Assembly (NCBI GenBank): GCA_024449915.1
Contig: JAMZAV010002018.1
Span: forward strand, 248,001 to 312,000
Source: Sweltsa coloradensis
Lineage: Eukaryota > Arthropoda > Insecta > Plecoptera > Chloroperlidae
Direction: 5' to 3'
DNA: 64,000 bases
The position numbers were made by a program, and so were the translations under genes. The notes under the pieces were generated by a model. The model did not search any database, was not told the origin of the DNA, and saw only the letters and a program-made list of their open reading frames with translations. This document shows positions 47,556 to 60,722 of the stretch, piece after piece. Numbering within the stretch: the stretch's first letter is position 1; the number at the start of each line of letters is the position of its first letter.

Positions 47556-50500
47556 AAGAGGGGATAGCCTTTAAACAGAAAGCCCAAAAATTTTAAGCAG
47601 CTTGAAAATCCCGTCTCTTTTCTCAAACACTCTTGTTCGCTCACCCTTTTCTTTACATTCTCGAATGCAGTGGCGGCTGGTTGCATGGGGTATGCGTACT
47701 GAGGGGGATAGATTCAAACAGAAAACAGCAACATTTCAAGCCACTTTAAAATTCCTGTCCCCTTTTCTAAAAACTCTTAGTTCGCTCACCCTGTTTCTTT
47801 TTCATTCTCGAATGCAGTGGCAGGGGGTTTTCATGGGGTATGACGATAAATGAGATAGCATTCAAAAGAAAGCGCAAAAATTTCAAGCCACTTGAATATT
47901 CCTGTCTTTGTCTCAAACACTTTAGTTTGCTCACCAACCCTGTTTCTTTACATTCTCGAATGCAGTGGCGGCTGTTGCATGGGGTATGACGATACAAAAG
48001 GGGGATAGAAATTTAAACAGAAAAACAGCAACATTTTAAGCCCTTGAATATTCCGTCTTTGTCTCAAACCTCTTAGTTTGCTCACCCGTTTTTAATCTCG
48101 AAGCAGTGGCGGTGGTTGCAGGGGGATGAGAAATAGGAGGATAGCATTCAAACAGAAAGCCCCAATTTTCAAAACCCCTTAAAATTCCCTTCTCTTGTTT
48201 CAAAACTCTTTTAAATTTGTACCATATTCTCGAATCAGTGATGAGGGCAAAGGGCAGTCTTTGCTTCCCCACCTCCTCGAGCCCCCGCATCACCCCCTTT
48301 CAGTGATGACGACGGTTTAAGTTTATATTCCCGTTTTTGTCTCAAACACTCTTTTGTTCGCTCCCCCCTATTCCAAATGCAGTCGCTGAGGCATGCGGTC
48401 ATCTTTTCTTGCCCCACCCCCCTAGACCGCCGCATCACCACCTTTCAGTGATGACGACGGTTTTTTGTTTTTATATTCCCCGTTTTTTGTCTCAAACACT
48501 CTTAGTTCCTACCATATTCTCAAATGCAGTCGCATGAGGCATGCAGGGGCAGTCTTTTTTGCCCCACCCCTAGAGCCGCCCCATCACCACCTTCAGTATA
48601 CGACGGTTTAATTTCAATTTTCCGTTTCTTGTTCAAACACTCTTATTCGCTCACCATATTTTCAAAAGCAGTCGCAGAGGCATGCAGGTCAGTCTTTGCT
48701 TGCCCCAAACCCCCCCGAGCCCCGCATCACACCCCTTACAGTGATACGACGGTTTAAATTTTTATTTCTTTCTTGTTCAACACCTTAGTGCTCACCCTAT
48801 TTCAAAGCATCGCATGAGGCATGCAGGTCAGTCTTTGCTTCCCACCTCCCCAAGCCCCGCATCACCACCATTTCAGGATGACGACGGTTTTAAGTTTCTA
48901 TATTCCTGTTTCTTGTCTCAAACACCTTAGGGGGGTTCGCCCCACCATATTTTCAAATGCAGTCGCATGAGGTGAGGTAGTCTTTTCTTGCCCCACCCCC
49001 CTAGAGCCGCCGCTCCCACCCTTACAGTGTGCGACGGTTTTGTTCTTATTCCTGTTTCTTGTCTCAAACACCTTTGTTCGCTACCATATTTTCAAAAGCG
49101 TCGCCCTGGGCATGAGGTCATCTTTTCTTGCCCCCCCCCCCCTAGGCCGCCGCACACCCCCTTACATTGATGAAAGACGGTTTTAAGTTTCATATTCCTT
49201 TTTTTGTCTCAAAAAAACTTAGTTTTGCTCACCATATTTTCAAATGCAGTCGCAGAGGTGCAGGTCAGTCTTTGCTTTCCCCACCTCCCTAGAGCCCCCG
49301 CATCACCACCCTTACGTGATGACGCGGGTTTTAAATTTCTATATTCCTGTTTTTTGTCTCAAACACTCTTGTTCGCTCACCATATTTTCAAAAGCAGTCG
49401 CATGAGGGATGCAGGGCAGCTTTGCTTTCCCCACCCCTAAGGGCCCCCGCATCACCACCTTACAGTGATGACGACGGTTTAAGTTTTTTATATTCCCGTT
49501 TCTTGTCCAAACATTTTTAGTTCGCTACCATATTCTCAAATGCAGTGATGAGGCATCAGGGGAGTCTTTTTCTTGCCCCCCCCTCCCCAGAAACCCCGCA
49601 TCACCACCATTACAGTGAGACGACGGTTAAGTTTCTAATCCTGTTTTTGTCTCAAACACCTGGTTTGTCACCCCTTTCTCAAATGCAGTCGATAGGCATG
49701 AGGCAGTCTTTTCTTGCCCCACCTCCTAGGCCCCCGCATCACCACCATTACAGTGATGACGACGGTTTAAATTTCTTTTTCCCGTTTCTTGTCTCAAAAA
49801 ACTCTTTGTTCGCTCACCATATTCTCGAAGCAGTGCATGAGGCTGCAGGTCATCTTTTCTTGCCCCAATCCCCAGGCCGCCGCTCACCACCATTACGTGA
49901 TGACGGTTTAAGTTTCAAATTCCCGTTTTTTGTTCAAACACTCTTAGTTCGCTCACCATATTCTCAAAGCAGTCCCTGAGCATGCAGGTCGCTTTGTTCC
50001 CCCCTCCTAGAGCCGCCGCATACCACCAACAGTGATGAAGGAGGTTAAGTTTCTATATTCGTTTTTTGTCTCAAACACCCTTTGTTCGCTCCCATATTCT
50101 CAAAAGCAGTCGCATGAGGCATGCAGGTCAGTCTTTTCTTTCCCCCCCCTAGAGCCGCCGCATCACCCCCATTACAGTGATACACGGTTTAAGTTTCTAT
50201 ATTCCCGTTTCTTGTCCAAACACTCTTAGTTCGTACCCTTTTCAAATGCGTCGATTAGCTTCAGGTCAGTCTTTCTTGCCCCCCCTCCCCAGAGCCGCCG
50301 CACCCCACCATTACATGATGACGACGGGTTTTAATTTTTAATTCCGTTTCTTGTCTCAAACATCTTAGTTCGCCCCCACCAATTCTCAAATGCAGTCGCA
50401 TGAGGCATGAGGTCAGTCTTTTCTTGCCCCCCCTCCCCAGAGCCGCCCCATCACACCATTTCAGTATGACGACGGGTTTAATTTCTATATTCCCGTTTTT

Positions 50501-53500
50501 GTCTCAAAAACCCTTTGTTCGCTACCAATTTCAAATGCATCGCATGAGGGATCAGGGCAGTTTTTCTTGCCCCCCCTCCCCAAGGGGCCGCATCACCCCC
50601 ATTAAGTGATGACGACGGTTTAAGTTTCAATTCCTGTTTTTTGCTCAAACACTCTTAGTTCGTCCCATATTCTCAAATGCAGTCGCCCTGAGGCATGCAG
50701 GTCAGTCTTTTCTTGCCCCCCTCCCCAGAGCCCCTCACCACCTTTCAGTGAGACGACGGTTTTTAAATTTCTATATTCTGTTTTGTCTCAAACACTCTTA
50801 GTTTGCTCACCATATTTCGAATCAGTCGCATGAGGCATGAGGTCAGTTTTGCTTGCCCCCCCTCCCCAGAGCCGCCGCATATCACCATGACAGTTGACAA
50901 GGTTTAAGTTTTTTATATTCCGTTTTGTCTCAAACACTCTTAGTTCGCTCACCATATTCTCGAATGCAGGGATGAGGATCGGTCGTCTTTGCTTGCCCCC
51001 CCCTCCCCGAGCCGCCGCCATCCCATGACGTGATGACGACGGTTTTTAATTTTTTAATTCCTGTTTCTTGTCTCCAAACACTCTTAGTTTGCTCACCAAA
51101 TTTTCCCAAAAAGCAGTCGATGAGGTTGCAGGTCAGTCTTTTCTTTCCCCACCCCCCTAAACCCCCCCCTCACCACCATTACGTATGAGGTTTAAGTTTC
51201 TATATTTTCCTGTTTCTTGTCTCAAAAAATTTAGTTCGTCACCTATTCTCAAAGCAGTGCATGAGGCATTGCCGGTCAGTCTTTGCTTGCCCCCCTCCTA
51301 GACCGCCGCATACCCCCTTGTATTTCCCGGGCCCCCGGGTTTAAAATTTTTATTTCCGTCTCTGTTTTAAAAACTCTTGTTCGCTCACCATATTTTCAAA
51401 AGCAGTCCATGAGGCATGCGGTCAGTCTTTGCTTGCCCCACCTCCCCAGAGCCGCCGCATCACCCCCATACAGGGACGACGGTTTTTAAATTTCTATATT
51501 TGTTTCTTGTCCAAACATCTTATTGCTCACCATATCCGAATGCAGGCATGAGGCTGCAGGTCAGTTTTGCTTGCCCCACCCCCCTAAACCGCCGCATCAC
51601 CACCATTACAGTGAGGGCGACGGTTTTGTTTTACATTCCGTTTCTTCTCAAACACTCTTAGTTCGTCACCATATTCTCAAAGCAGTCGCTGAGGGGTGAG
51701 GTCATCTTTGCTTTCCCCACCTCCTAAGCCGCCCCATCAACACCATTACAGTGATGACAACGGTTTAAAATTTTATATTTCCCGTTTTGTTCAAAAAATT
51801 TAGTTTTGCTCACCATATTCCGAATGCAGTCGCATGAGGGAGCAGGGGCGTCTTTTCTTGCCCCAATCCCGAGCCCCGCTCACCCCATTACAGTGAGACG
51901 ACGGTTTAAGTTTTTATATTTCCCGTTTTGTCTCAAAAACTCTTAGTTCGCTCCCATATTTTCAAAAGCAGTCGCATGAGGATGCAGGTCAGTTTTGCTT
52001 GCCCACCTCCCAGAGCCGCCGCATACCACCATTACGGTGACGACGGTTTAAATTTTTATAAAATTCCCTTTTCTTGTCTCAAACACTCTTAGTTCGCTCA
52101 CATATCTCGAAGCAGTGCATGAGGCATGCAGGCGTCTTTGCTTGCCCCCCCTCCCCCAAGCCCCCGTCACCACCATTCAGTGATGAGCGGTTTAAGTTTT
52201 ATATTCCTGTTCTTGTTCAAAAACCTTAGTTCGTCACCATATTCTCAAATTTCAGTCGCTGAGGCTGCGGGCAGTCTTTTCTTTCCCCCCTCCTAGAGCG
52301 CGCATCACACCCTGACGTGATGCCGGTTTAAATTTCTTATTCCTGTTTTTTTCTCAAACACTCTTAGTTCGCTCACCCTATTTTCAAATGCAGTCGCTGA
52401 GGCATGCAGGCAGTCTTTTTCTTGCCCCACCTCCCTCAGCCGCCGCATCACACCATTCAGTGGGGACGAGGGTTTTAAATTTTTATATTTTTTCTTGCTC
52501 AAACCTTTAGTTCGCTCCCATATTTTCCCAATGCAGTCGCATGAGCATGCAGGGGCAGTCTTTCTTGCCCCACCTCCCCGAGCCCCCGCATCACACCATT
52601 ACAGTGATGACGGGTTTTTAAATTTTTATTTCCTGTCTCTTTTTTTCAAACACCTTTGTTCGCCACATTTCTCAAAGCAGTCGCATGAGGGATCAGGTCG
52701 TCTTTTTTTGCCCACCTCCCTAGAGCCGCCCCTCACCCCATTACAGTGAGACGACGGGTTTAAGTTTTATATTCCCCGTTTTTGTCTCAAACACTCTTTG
52801 TTCGCTCACCAAAATTTTCGAATGCAGTCGCATGAGCATGCAGGTCATCTTTTCTTGCCCACCCCCCTAGAGCCCCCGCTCACCACCTTACTGAGGACGG
52901 TTTTAAATTTTTTATATTCCTGTCTCTTGGGGTTTTAAAAACTCTTTGTTCGTACATATTTTCAAAGCATGCATGAGGCGTGCAGGGCGTCTTTCTTTCC
53001 CCACCTCCCCGAGCCGCCCCATCATCACCCTGACAGTGATGACGACGGTTTTTTAAATTTCTTTTCTGTTTTGTCTCAAAAAACCCCTTAGTTCGCTCAC
53101 CAATTCCAAAGCATCGCATGAGCATGCAGGCAGTCTTTTGCTTCCCCACCCCCTAGAGCCGCCCCCATCATCCCATGACAGTGATGACGACGGTTTGTTT
53201 CTATATTCCTTTTCTTTTCTCAAAAAACTCTTATTCGCTCACCATATTCCGAATGCATGAGAGGGGATGCAGTCAGTCTTCCCTTTCCCCACTCCCTAGA
53301 GCCGCCCCATCACCCCCATTACAGGATGACAACGGTTTAAGTTTCTTATTCCGTTTTTTTGTCTCAAAAACTCTTAGTTCGCTCCCATTTCTCAAAAGCG
53401 TGCAGACATGCAGGTCAGTCTTTGCTTGCCCCACCCCCTGGCCGCCGCTCACCCCATTACGTGATGACGCGGGTTTTAAATTTCTATATTCCTGTTCTTG

Positions 53501-55610
53501 TCTCAAACACTCTTAGTTCGCTCACCATATTTTCAAATAGTCCATGAGGCATCAGGTCATCTTTGTTGCCCCACCTCCCCAGGCCGCCGCATCACCACCC
53601 CACAGTGATGACGACGGTTTTAAATTTATATCCTGTTTTTTGTTTCAACACCTTAGTTCCCCTCACCCTATTCTCAAATGCAGTTTTCATGAAAGGGGCA
53701 GGTGTCTTTGCTTTTCCCCACCTCCCCAGAGCCCCCGCATACCACCATTACAGTGATGAAACGGTTTTTTTTCTATATTTTTGTTTCTGTCTCAAAACTC
53801 TTAGTTCGCTCACCCTATTCCAAAAAGCAGTTGCATGAGGCGTGCGGTCGTCTTTGCTTGCCCCCCCTCCCTAAGCCCCCGCTCACCCCATTTTCATAAC
53901 CGGTTAAGTTTTTAATTTCCGTTTTTTGTCTCAAAAATCTTTGTTTGCTCACCCTATTCTCGAATGCGGCATGAGGCATCGGGCATTTGCTTGCCCCACC
54001 TCCCTAAGCCGCCGCATCCCCACCATTACGTGATGACAACGGTTTTTAAATTCTATATTTCCCGTTTCTTGTCTCAAACACCTTTGTTCCTCCCCAATTC
54101 TCAAAAGCTTTGCATGAGGCATGCAGGTCAGTCTTTGTTTCCCCACCCCCCTAGAGCCCCCCCATCACCCCCATTACAGTGATGACGAGGTTTAAGTTTC
54201 TAATTCCGTTTCTTTCTAAACATTTGTTTGCCACCAGATTCTCGAATGCAGTCGCATGAGGCATGCAGGTCAGTCTTTGCTTGCCCCACCTCCCTAGAGC
54301 CCCCGCATCACCACCATTAAATATGAAACGGTTAAGTTTTTATATTTCCCTTTTTTTGTCTCAAACCTCTTTGTTCGCTCACCATATTCTCGAATGCAGT
54401 GCATGAGGATGCAGGGCGCTTTGCTTGCCCACTCCCTAAGCCGCCGCACCCCCCATTACAGTGATGGGCGACGGTTAAGTTTCTACATTCCTGTTTCTTT
54501 TTCTCAAACATCTTAGTTCGCTCACCATATTTCAAAACATGCTGAGGATGAGGTCAGTCTTTGCTTGCCCCACCTCCCTAGAGCCGCCGCATCACCACCA
54601 TTTCATGATGACCGGTTTTTGTTTCTATTTCTGTTTTTTGTCTCAAAAACTTTTTAGTTCGTCACCATATTCCGAATGCAGTCGATGAGGGAGAGGGGCA
54701 GTTTTGCTTCCCCCCCCCCTAGAGCCCCCGCAACCACCTTACGTGATACGGTTTAAATTTCTTATTCTGGTTTTTTGTCTCAAACACCCTTTTTGTTTGC
54801 TCACCATGTTCTCAAATGCAGTGCATGAGGCTGCAGGTCGCTTTTCTTGCCCCACCTCCAGCCGCCGCATCACCCCCTTTCATGATGACGACGGTTTAAG
54901 TTCTTATTCCTGTTCTTGTCTCAAACACTCTTAGTTTTGCTCCCATATTCTAAATGCAGTCGCATACTGCAGGGAGTCTTTGCTTGCCCACCTCCCTAGA
55001 GCCGCGCTCACCCATTACAGTGATGACGAGGTTTAGTTTTATATTCCCTTTTCTGTCTCAAACATCTTAGTTCGCCACCCTTTCCGAATGCAGCGCATGA
55101 GGCATGCAGGTCGTCTTTGCTTCCCACCTCCCCAGAGCCCCCGCATCACCCCCATTTCAGTGATGACGACGGTTTAAGTTTTTTATTTCCCGTCTCTTGT
55201 TTTAAAAACTCTTAGTTCGCCCCACCATATTCTCAAATGCAGTCGATGAGGCTGCCAAGTCTTTGCTTGCCCCACCTCCTAGAGCCGCCGCATCACCCCC
55301 ATGACGTGATGAGACGGTTAAGTTTCTTATTCCTGTTTTTTGTCTCAACACTCTTAGTTCGCTCACCATATTTTCAAAAGCAGTTTAAGAGGCTGCAGGT
55401 CAGTCTTTGCTTGCCCCCTCCCTAGAGCCCCCGCTCACCCCCATTTTCAGTGGGGTGACGACGGTTAAAGTTTCTATATTCCTGTTTCTTGTCTCAAACA
55501 CTCTTAGTTCGCTCACCAAAATTTTCAAAAAGCAGTCGGGCATGAGCATGCAGGTCAGTCTTTGCTGCCCACCTCCCAGACCGCCGCTCACCACCATTTC
55601 AACCTCTACC
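47556..55610 (+). repeat. 8-kb tandem satellite array, ~150-bp unit
   Basis: Roughly 53 head-to-tail units. The first few (to about 48235) are one type, with CGAATGCAGTGGCGGCTG and GCATGGGGTATGACGATA. The remainder are a second type of about 152 bp, with AAATGCAGTCGCATGAGGCA, CAGTCTTTGCTTGCCCC, GCCGCCGCATCACCACC and CAGTGATGACGACGGTTTAA. Both types share TCTCAAACACTCTTAGTTCG and CTCACCATATTCTC. Copies differ mostly by one- to four-base losses and homopolymer length changes, a pattern typical of uncorrected long reads. All ORFs inside, including proline- and histidine-rich ones, are artefacts of the repeat. Confidence 0.9.
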
Positions 55611-55665
55611 GGTATTAGCAAAAAGTTTGTCATCCCAGTCGACACATTCTGTTTTCATTTTGTAG

Positions 55666-55899
55666 GCCCAATATGCAGTAAAAATAAAACAATGGAATTT
55701 TACTGACTTATCAAAAAAGTGGGAACAATGTATGACACACAGAAATAGTGCTGATCAATGTTTTTTATATGTACCCAATTTATTTTTACGGGAAGATCAA
55801 CTGATGCCATGGGATGGTCAAAATGAAAGAGCGACTGATTTAACTCATCTTTTCACCCTTTTACATAATTTCAAAGTAGAAATGCCAGTTTTAACATAA
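55666..55899 (+). CDS. Possible terminal exon of an unidentified gene
   Basis: After a good acceptor (TTCTGTTTTCATTTTGTAG) a 77-codon open frame runs to TAA. It starts AQYAVKIKQWNFTDLSKKWE and includes CFLYVPNLFLRED and LTHLFTLLHNFKVEMPVLT. The composition looks protein-like, and AATAAA signals follow at 56034 and 56532. It has no in-frame early ATG and the codon just before it is TAG, so it can only be a spliced exon. Its phase (0) would fit Swip-1 exon 3, but the sequence does not match the Swip-1 C-terminus. I do not recognise the family. Confidence 0.4.
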   Translation, partial: AQYAVKIKQWNFTDLSKKWEQCMTHRNSADQCFLYVPNLFLREDQLMPWDGQNERATDLTHLFTLLHNFKVEMPVLT

Positions 55900-56560
55900 T
55901 CTTTCCTTACAATTTATTAAAATACTGTATTGAGAAAATTAATGTTGTTTGCACAACTAATTTTTAAATGTACAAGTGCATATGTGCATAATATGTACTA
56001 ATTTATTTGAGATATGTTATATTTTACAATATAAATAAAAATAAATGTTACTACAGTGCTAGTCTCTGCACTATATATCTCGTTATTGTCAATTTAAAAT
56101 GTACTGATTAGTGGCCTTTGTATTATGACTAGGTTAGCATTGTTGCAACTTTGATGTACTTGTTTCTGTAGCTAATAAAATAACATAAACACTGGTCATC
56201 TAAATCAGTCGCAACAAAAAATGTTTGTTGCGTAAATTTGTGTCTAGATTCCATAAACTAAATTCAATAGAACAAGGTTTTAGCTGTAGTAATACTAATC
56301 TTTAATGAACCCATGTCAATCTGAATATTGCTTGGGCAGAATGATAAAATCAAGGATGTTTTTATAATGTATTTAATGTTTTACAATACAATATCAAGTG
56401 CCACAAGGCAACTCACTATAGGTATTTTGTATTGTATTAGATTTAAGATAATTTTTAGTGTGGACCATTACAAATAGATATTTTAGAATCTATAAATTGT
56501 AATAATGTAAAAATATATATTTATGTTTTAAAATAAAGTCAAAACTAAAAAATTTGATTC
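55900..56560 (+). other. Possible 3' UTR of the 55.7-kb exon
   Basis: AT-rich sequence with AATAAA at 56034-56039 and 56532-56537. It would be the untranslated tail if the exon at 55666 is real. Confidence 0.3.
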
Positions 56561-57463
56561 CGTGTATTTATTTAAGTTTTATTGCTTTCCAATAATAATG
56601 TTATAATGGCATAGGTAATCGTGTTAAGACGGGGGGAGGGGGAGGCGGTCTGCTGCAGTGGCATACCTATATGGGGTGGTGTGATTAACCACACCAAAAC
56701 TATTAGAGGAGTAACCAATATTGAAATTTCACTTTTAGGCGCACAAACCGTATGAAAATTTAACCAAGTGTTCTCAACACCCTGATTAAACTACTGTGTA
56801 AAATTAACCGAAATTACTTGAGCGGAAAAGGGTTTGAAAAAATGGCAAACGGGTAACTTTTCCAAAAAAGGGGAACTTTTGTGACATCATTTAGGAATAG
56901 CTGGAAGCTGATCGTCTGGACAAAACTGCACATACCTTGGTTTTAACACCGCTTTTTTATATCCATAAACGTAATCAAAGGCAAAGACCAACAATTTTAA
57001 TTTTATATAGTCTGTTTTACACATAAATAGACCCCGAAATGCATTTTTAAACCGTTTCGCAATATTTCAATCTCATTCTTCAGACGAAATAATATGTAGA
57101 ATATCTAAAGATTATCCAGCAACAGAGTGTGTCTGCTTCAATATTTAAATGAAACATTGAACAACCTACATTTAAGAACATTGGTTCATTTGGTTGTACA
57201 CTCGAAGCCGCGTATGCTTTATTGTCCACTTTTCCCGCCAAAATATAACTATTGCGAAATTTGAATTTGAAACATTATATACCACGCCAACTATGTATGC
57301 CAACTATGTTCTACAACTCCACAAATACAACCATTTTACATCAGACATTAGCTAGAATATCATAGAACCTGTTCAAAATAAAATGGAACCCTACAAAATA
57401 AATCACAAAATTTGCACTTTACTCGTTGTTTACGTAGAAAATCAGCATCACAAGACTGCATTA
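56561..57463. other. hAT-type left terminus, otherwise nothing clear
   Basis: CAGTGGCATACCTATATGGG at 56656 looks like the left end of another hAT-type MITE. No matching right end was identified. Confidence 0.35.
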
Positions 57464-57524
57464 ATGGAGTCCCCAGGGAGCCCTAGCCTAGGCCTACTGA
57501 CACCGATCCGTCCCTTCAGCCAAG
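57464..57524 (+). CDS. Weak candidate first coding exon
   Basis: ATG opens 20 codons (MESPGSPSLGLLTPIRPFSQ) followed by one base and a good donor, G|GTAAGG. The composition looks coding, but no partner exon or family was recognised. Low confidence. Confidence 0.2.
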
Positions 57525-57732
57525 GTAAGGTGGCACATACTTTTTATGTAGGCAGTTTGTATTGTAGATATTTGTACTTTGTATTTTGAAAGATTGTGGG
57601 CCGGGTAGGGAGATTGAAACAGTGGAGGCCTACACACGTAAACAGTCTGTAACAAATAGATTGAATGATTTACTTGTAATTACAAATACTGGTTCTTAAT
57701 TTTGTATGCGAATACAATGATCGATATTATTA

Positions 57733-57930
57733 GGAGTAACCGACGGAGGTACCTCATATGAACTGTGATTCGGGAGATCGTCAGTCAGTTCGATACCCCA
57801 CCGGCAATCCTGACAAAAATATGTGTTTGAGGGTTTGAGGACTTTCGGTCGTTATAGCTAGGCCTAGCGATTGAGTCCCCCTGAACAGCTTTTACATTCA
57901 TTTCACAACCATTCTAAAATTATTTCACCT
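57733..57930 (+). repeat. tRNA-derived SINE-like copy 3
   Basis: B-box-like CAGTTCGATACCCC is followed by CACCGGCAATCCTGACAAA, GGTCGTTATAGC and GATTGAGTCCCCCTG. Same order as at 19115 and 38228. Confidence 0.6.
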
Positions 57931-58379
57931 AGTTAAAATCTCGAGGGCAAGTTTTCCATGATAAATGTATTTATATGAGCATCAAATAAAGGACATTATA
58001 CGTATAAGTTTAAATTAAACTTGTACAGATCATACAAAACTTTGGATTGTATCACTTGCAAGGCCGGGTCACCATCTAGTAAATGCTACGTCGCATACCC
58101 ACGTTGAAATCTCTTATCAGTGTTCCCAATACCGGTTCTGTAAAGCTACTGAATCTGTGAGTTTCGTATTGAACAAGAAGTAGGAGTAGGAAAGTGCAGT
58201 TCAAGACAAGAGATGTCATTTTGGACCTTCAGGTTTTGTTAGTGTAGGAACATTTAGGTCTATCCTTGTTCTGTAGTTGTTGTGGATGGAATGGGATGGG
58301 GGTGTTGTGAATGTCAATATATGTATCATTACTGATTGTGTTGAACAGGTATTGAATGCGGATTATGCATGAATGTATG

Positions 58380-58572
58380 GGGTATAGGAAATGGGATGGG
58401 TACTCGTTAGTCCTTGGTGTCATCTAAAAATAATTAATTGGTATTCGCTTTTTCCTCGGTCGGTAAAGTAGGCTACATAGTGTGAACTGTGAACAATGGG
58501 GGATCTGGGGGAGAGGCCCCCTAGCTAATGCTAATTTCTAATGTAAGAATGTGACGGAGTATTTGTCTGCCG

Positions 58573-58603
<31 letters not shown>

Positions 58604-59060
58604 GAAACCTTATAAAAGATGAATGAAAATATCTCAATATCTACGATATAATTTATATAATATCTCAATTAATTTCTCATCAAATAAAAATTGTGTCCCC
58701 CCCCCCCCCCGACTATTTTGGGCTGGCGCCGCCCCCCGTAGCTACGCCACTGGGTAAAGGGCTAAAGGTTAGGAGTTAAAATGTACAGTAATTGGGGTCC
58801 AGGTGTTATCTAGGGAGAGGGTGTAATACAAGTTGCAAGGGAATGTCCAAGGTCTGTTTTAAAGGACTAAATCTTGGCCGTTCCTTCTGAGTGACCTTGG
58901 AGCTGAAGAAGTGTAACGCGGGCTGCCTATGAGCTCTGCTGTACCGTGCAGTGGCGCTGGCGGCATATGTAGGAACTACCCGAGCACGTGCTATGTGTAC
59001 AGCGGGCTGCCTGAGCTCTCCCCTGCAGGCGCACCATCAGGTGGCGCTGGCGTAGCAGAT
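58380..59060. repeat. Composite repeat Q (paralogue of 8880-9660)
   Basis: It matches the locus near 9 kb across the MITE right end (CTACGCCACTG ending 58752), the flank GGTAAAGG and the minisatellite block GTGCAGTGGCGCTGGCGGCA. The MITE body here has a T run of about 30 at 58574-58604 and a C run near 58698-58711. Only about one and a half minisatellite units are present. Confidence 0.65.
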
Positions 59061-60722
59061 GACACGGTGGCAAATGTTGGAACCACTGAACGAAACATTC
59101 GCCGCTGTACGCAAGATTTCTCGGCTTGCTCCCAGAGGAATCGGAATCAAGATATTCACGTCCAAAAACTATTTTATCAGCTGATTGATGGTTTTCTACG
59201 CGAGTAATATGCGATATAAATTAAATACAAATATGCGGAATAACAAAATAACAAAATATAATTAACACACTTATTATTTGATTTGTTCCCGTCGGTTTGC
59301 TTCACTGGCTATTGTGCAGCGTCTTCCCGTTCTCGTTCCCGTTCTCGTTAGTATTTCGCCAGTCCTAGTCGGCCTAGGAAGCGACTGGCTGGCAGGGCAG
59401 CGTTGCGTGGGAACCCAGGCTAGGCAGGGCTGTTCTTTGTACTTGACTGATTACGTACTTGAAATGCATTATGCGCGTCTCAATCACATGTAAAACAGTG
59501 TAATGTACAGGCCTCAGGGGTGAGGGCGGTCGTCGCCTGAGCATTCCTTAGAAAACAACCGGAGAGGCGGAATATGGCCCCGGGTCTGGAGAGGCCCCCT
59601 AGACCCGTTACTGCTAGTACTGTATATTAGACAAAAATGACCAAGCAAAAATATCTTAGTAGGGCCTATTCTTACAAAAACTCAAAATGAGGGCTTTCAA
59701 TTTGGCTTCATGGCTTTGAATACTCAGTATCCCCTAATCCTTCATAAACCTTATTTCTCTATCTCCCTCTATTACTCTTTCATTCTGTTTCATGGAAGAG
59801 CCCTGCACCTGAAATGAAACGCACCTATCAAAATATAACCACTTGCTTGAGAGTGTAAGGTATACTAAAAGCAAAAACATACTGCATTTTATTATTTAGT
59901 ATAACACACATTTTTAGAAGGTCTACGGCTATTTTCGATTATTTTACACATAGGTTCACCCAACCCAAAAGCGTTACAATTTACAAGCTACTCTTCCTTT
60001 TGAAGCGCGTTATGGAGCAGCTCGAAGATGCTTTCTTTTCTTTAACAAAAGTATTCATCCCCACCCGTTTAATAATTTACCGTTAGCAATCACTGACCAC
60101 TGTTTTAAAGACGCGAAGGAAATGGGTCAACGTGACGATCACCCCCAACCCAAGTCCGAACCCATTTTTAGTTTCACAGTGATATTTGTAGAATGTAGAC
60201 GTGCTTACTTGTGAATGTGACGGTGTGAACTGTGACGTGTGTTCGTGCCGTGTTTCTACTTTCTGTGCCGGGAAAAGTGTTTGTTTCTATTTTTAATTTA
60301 AAGAGAATGAAAACTTATAACATAACTTATAAAAACAAGAATAACAATCCCGAAGTCCTAGTTATCTTGAAAGTGAATAATTAGAAAATATAAATTAAAT
60401 ACGTTGCTCCGGAAAAACAATACGTAATTAGTCAAAAATAGGACAACGCCACGCGCTCGTTGTGAAACTGCAAACTTGCAATATTGCGCGGGAACGCACT
60501 AGTCGATTATGTTATGATGTATCAGCTACGGTAGGATCATCGACCCTGGCTATTAACTAATTGATTGCACATTGCTTGAATATAAGAGTATGCATGTAAT
60601 TGAATTAGGGTGGTGGTATAAACGTGTACGAACATTTTACCCGAATGGTTGGGGAGCGTAAAAGGGATATGAGGTTAGGTCCTATTAATGTATACTTTTG
60701 CTAAACGTGGTTGCGTACGTAG
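59061..60722. other. No supported feature
   Basis: Short ORFs at 58929-59493 overlap the composite repeat or show no family resemblance. No exon, RNA gene or repeat end seen. Confidence 0.35.

Noticed and set aside
47556..55610. CRISPR-like array
   Set aside because: The whole unit of about 150 bp repeats with no unique spacers, and the DNA is eukaryotic.
48337..55706. Many proline/histidine-rich ORFs of 60-144 codons on both strands
   Set aside because: All lie in the tandem array and derive from the repeat unit; frames shift from unit to unit.
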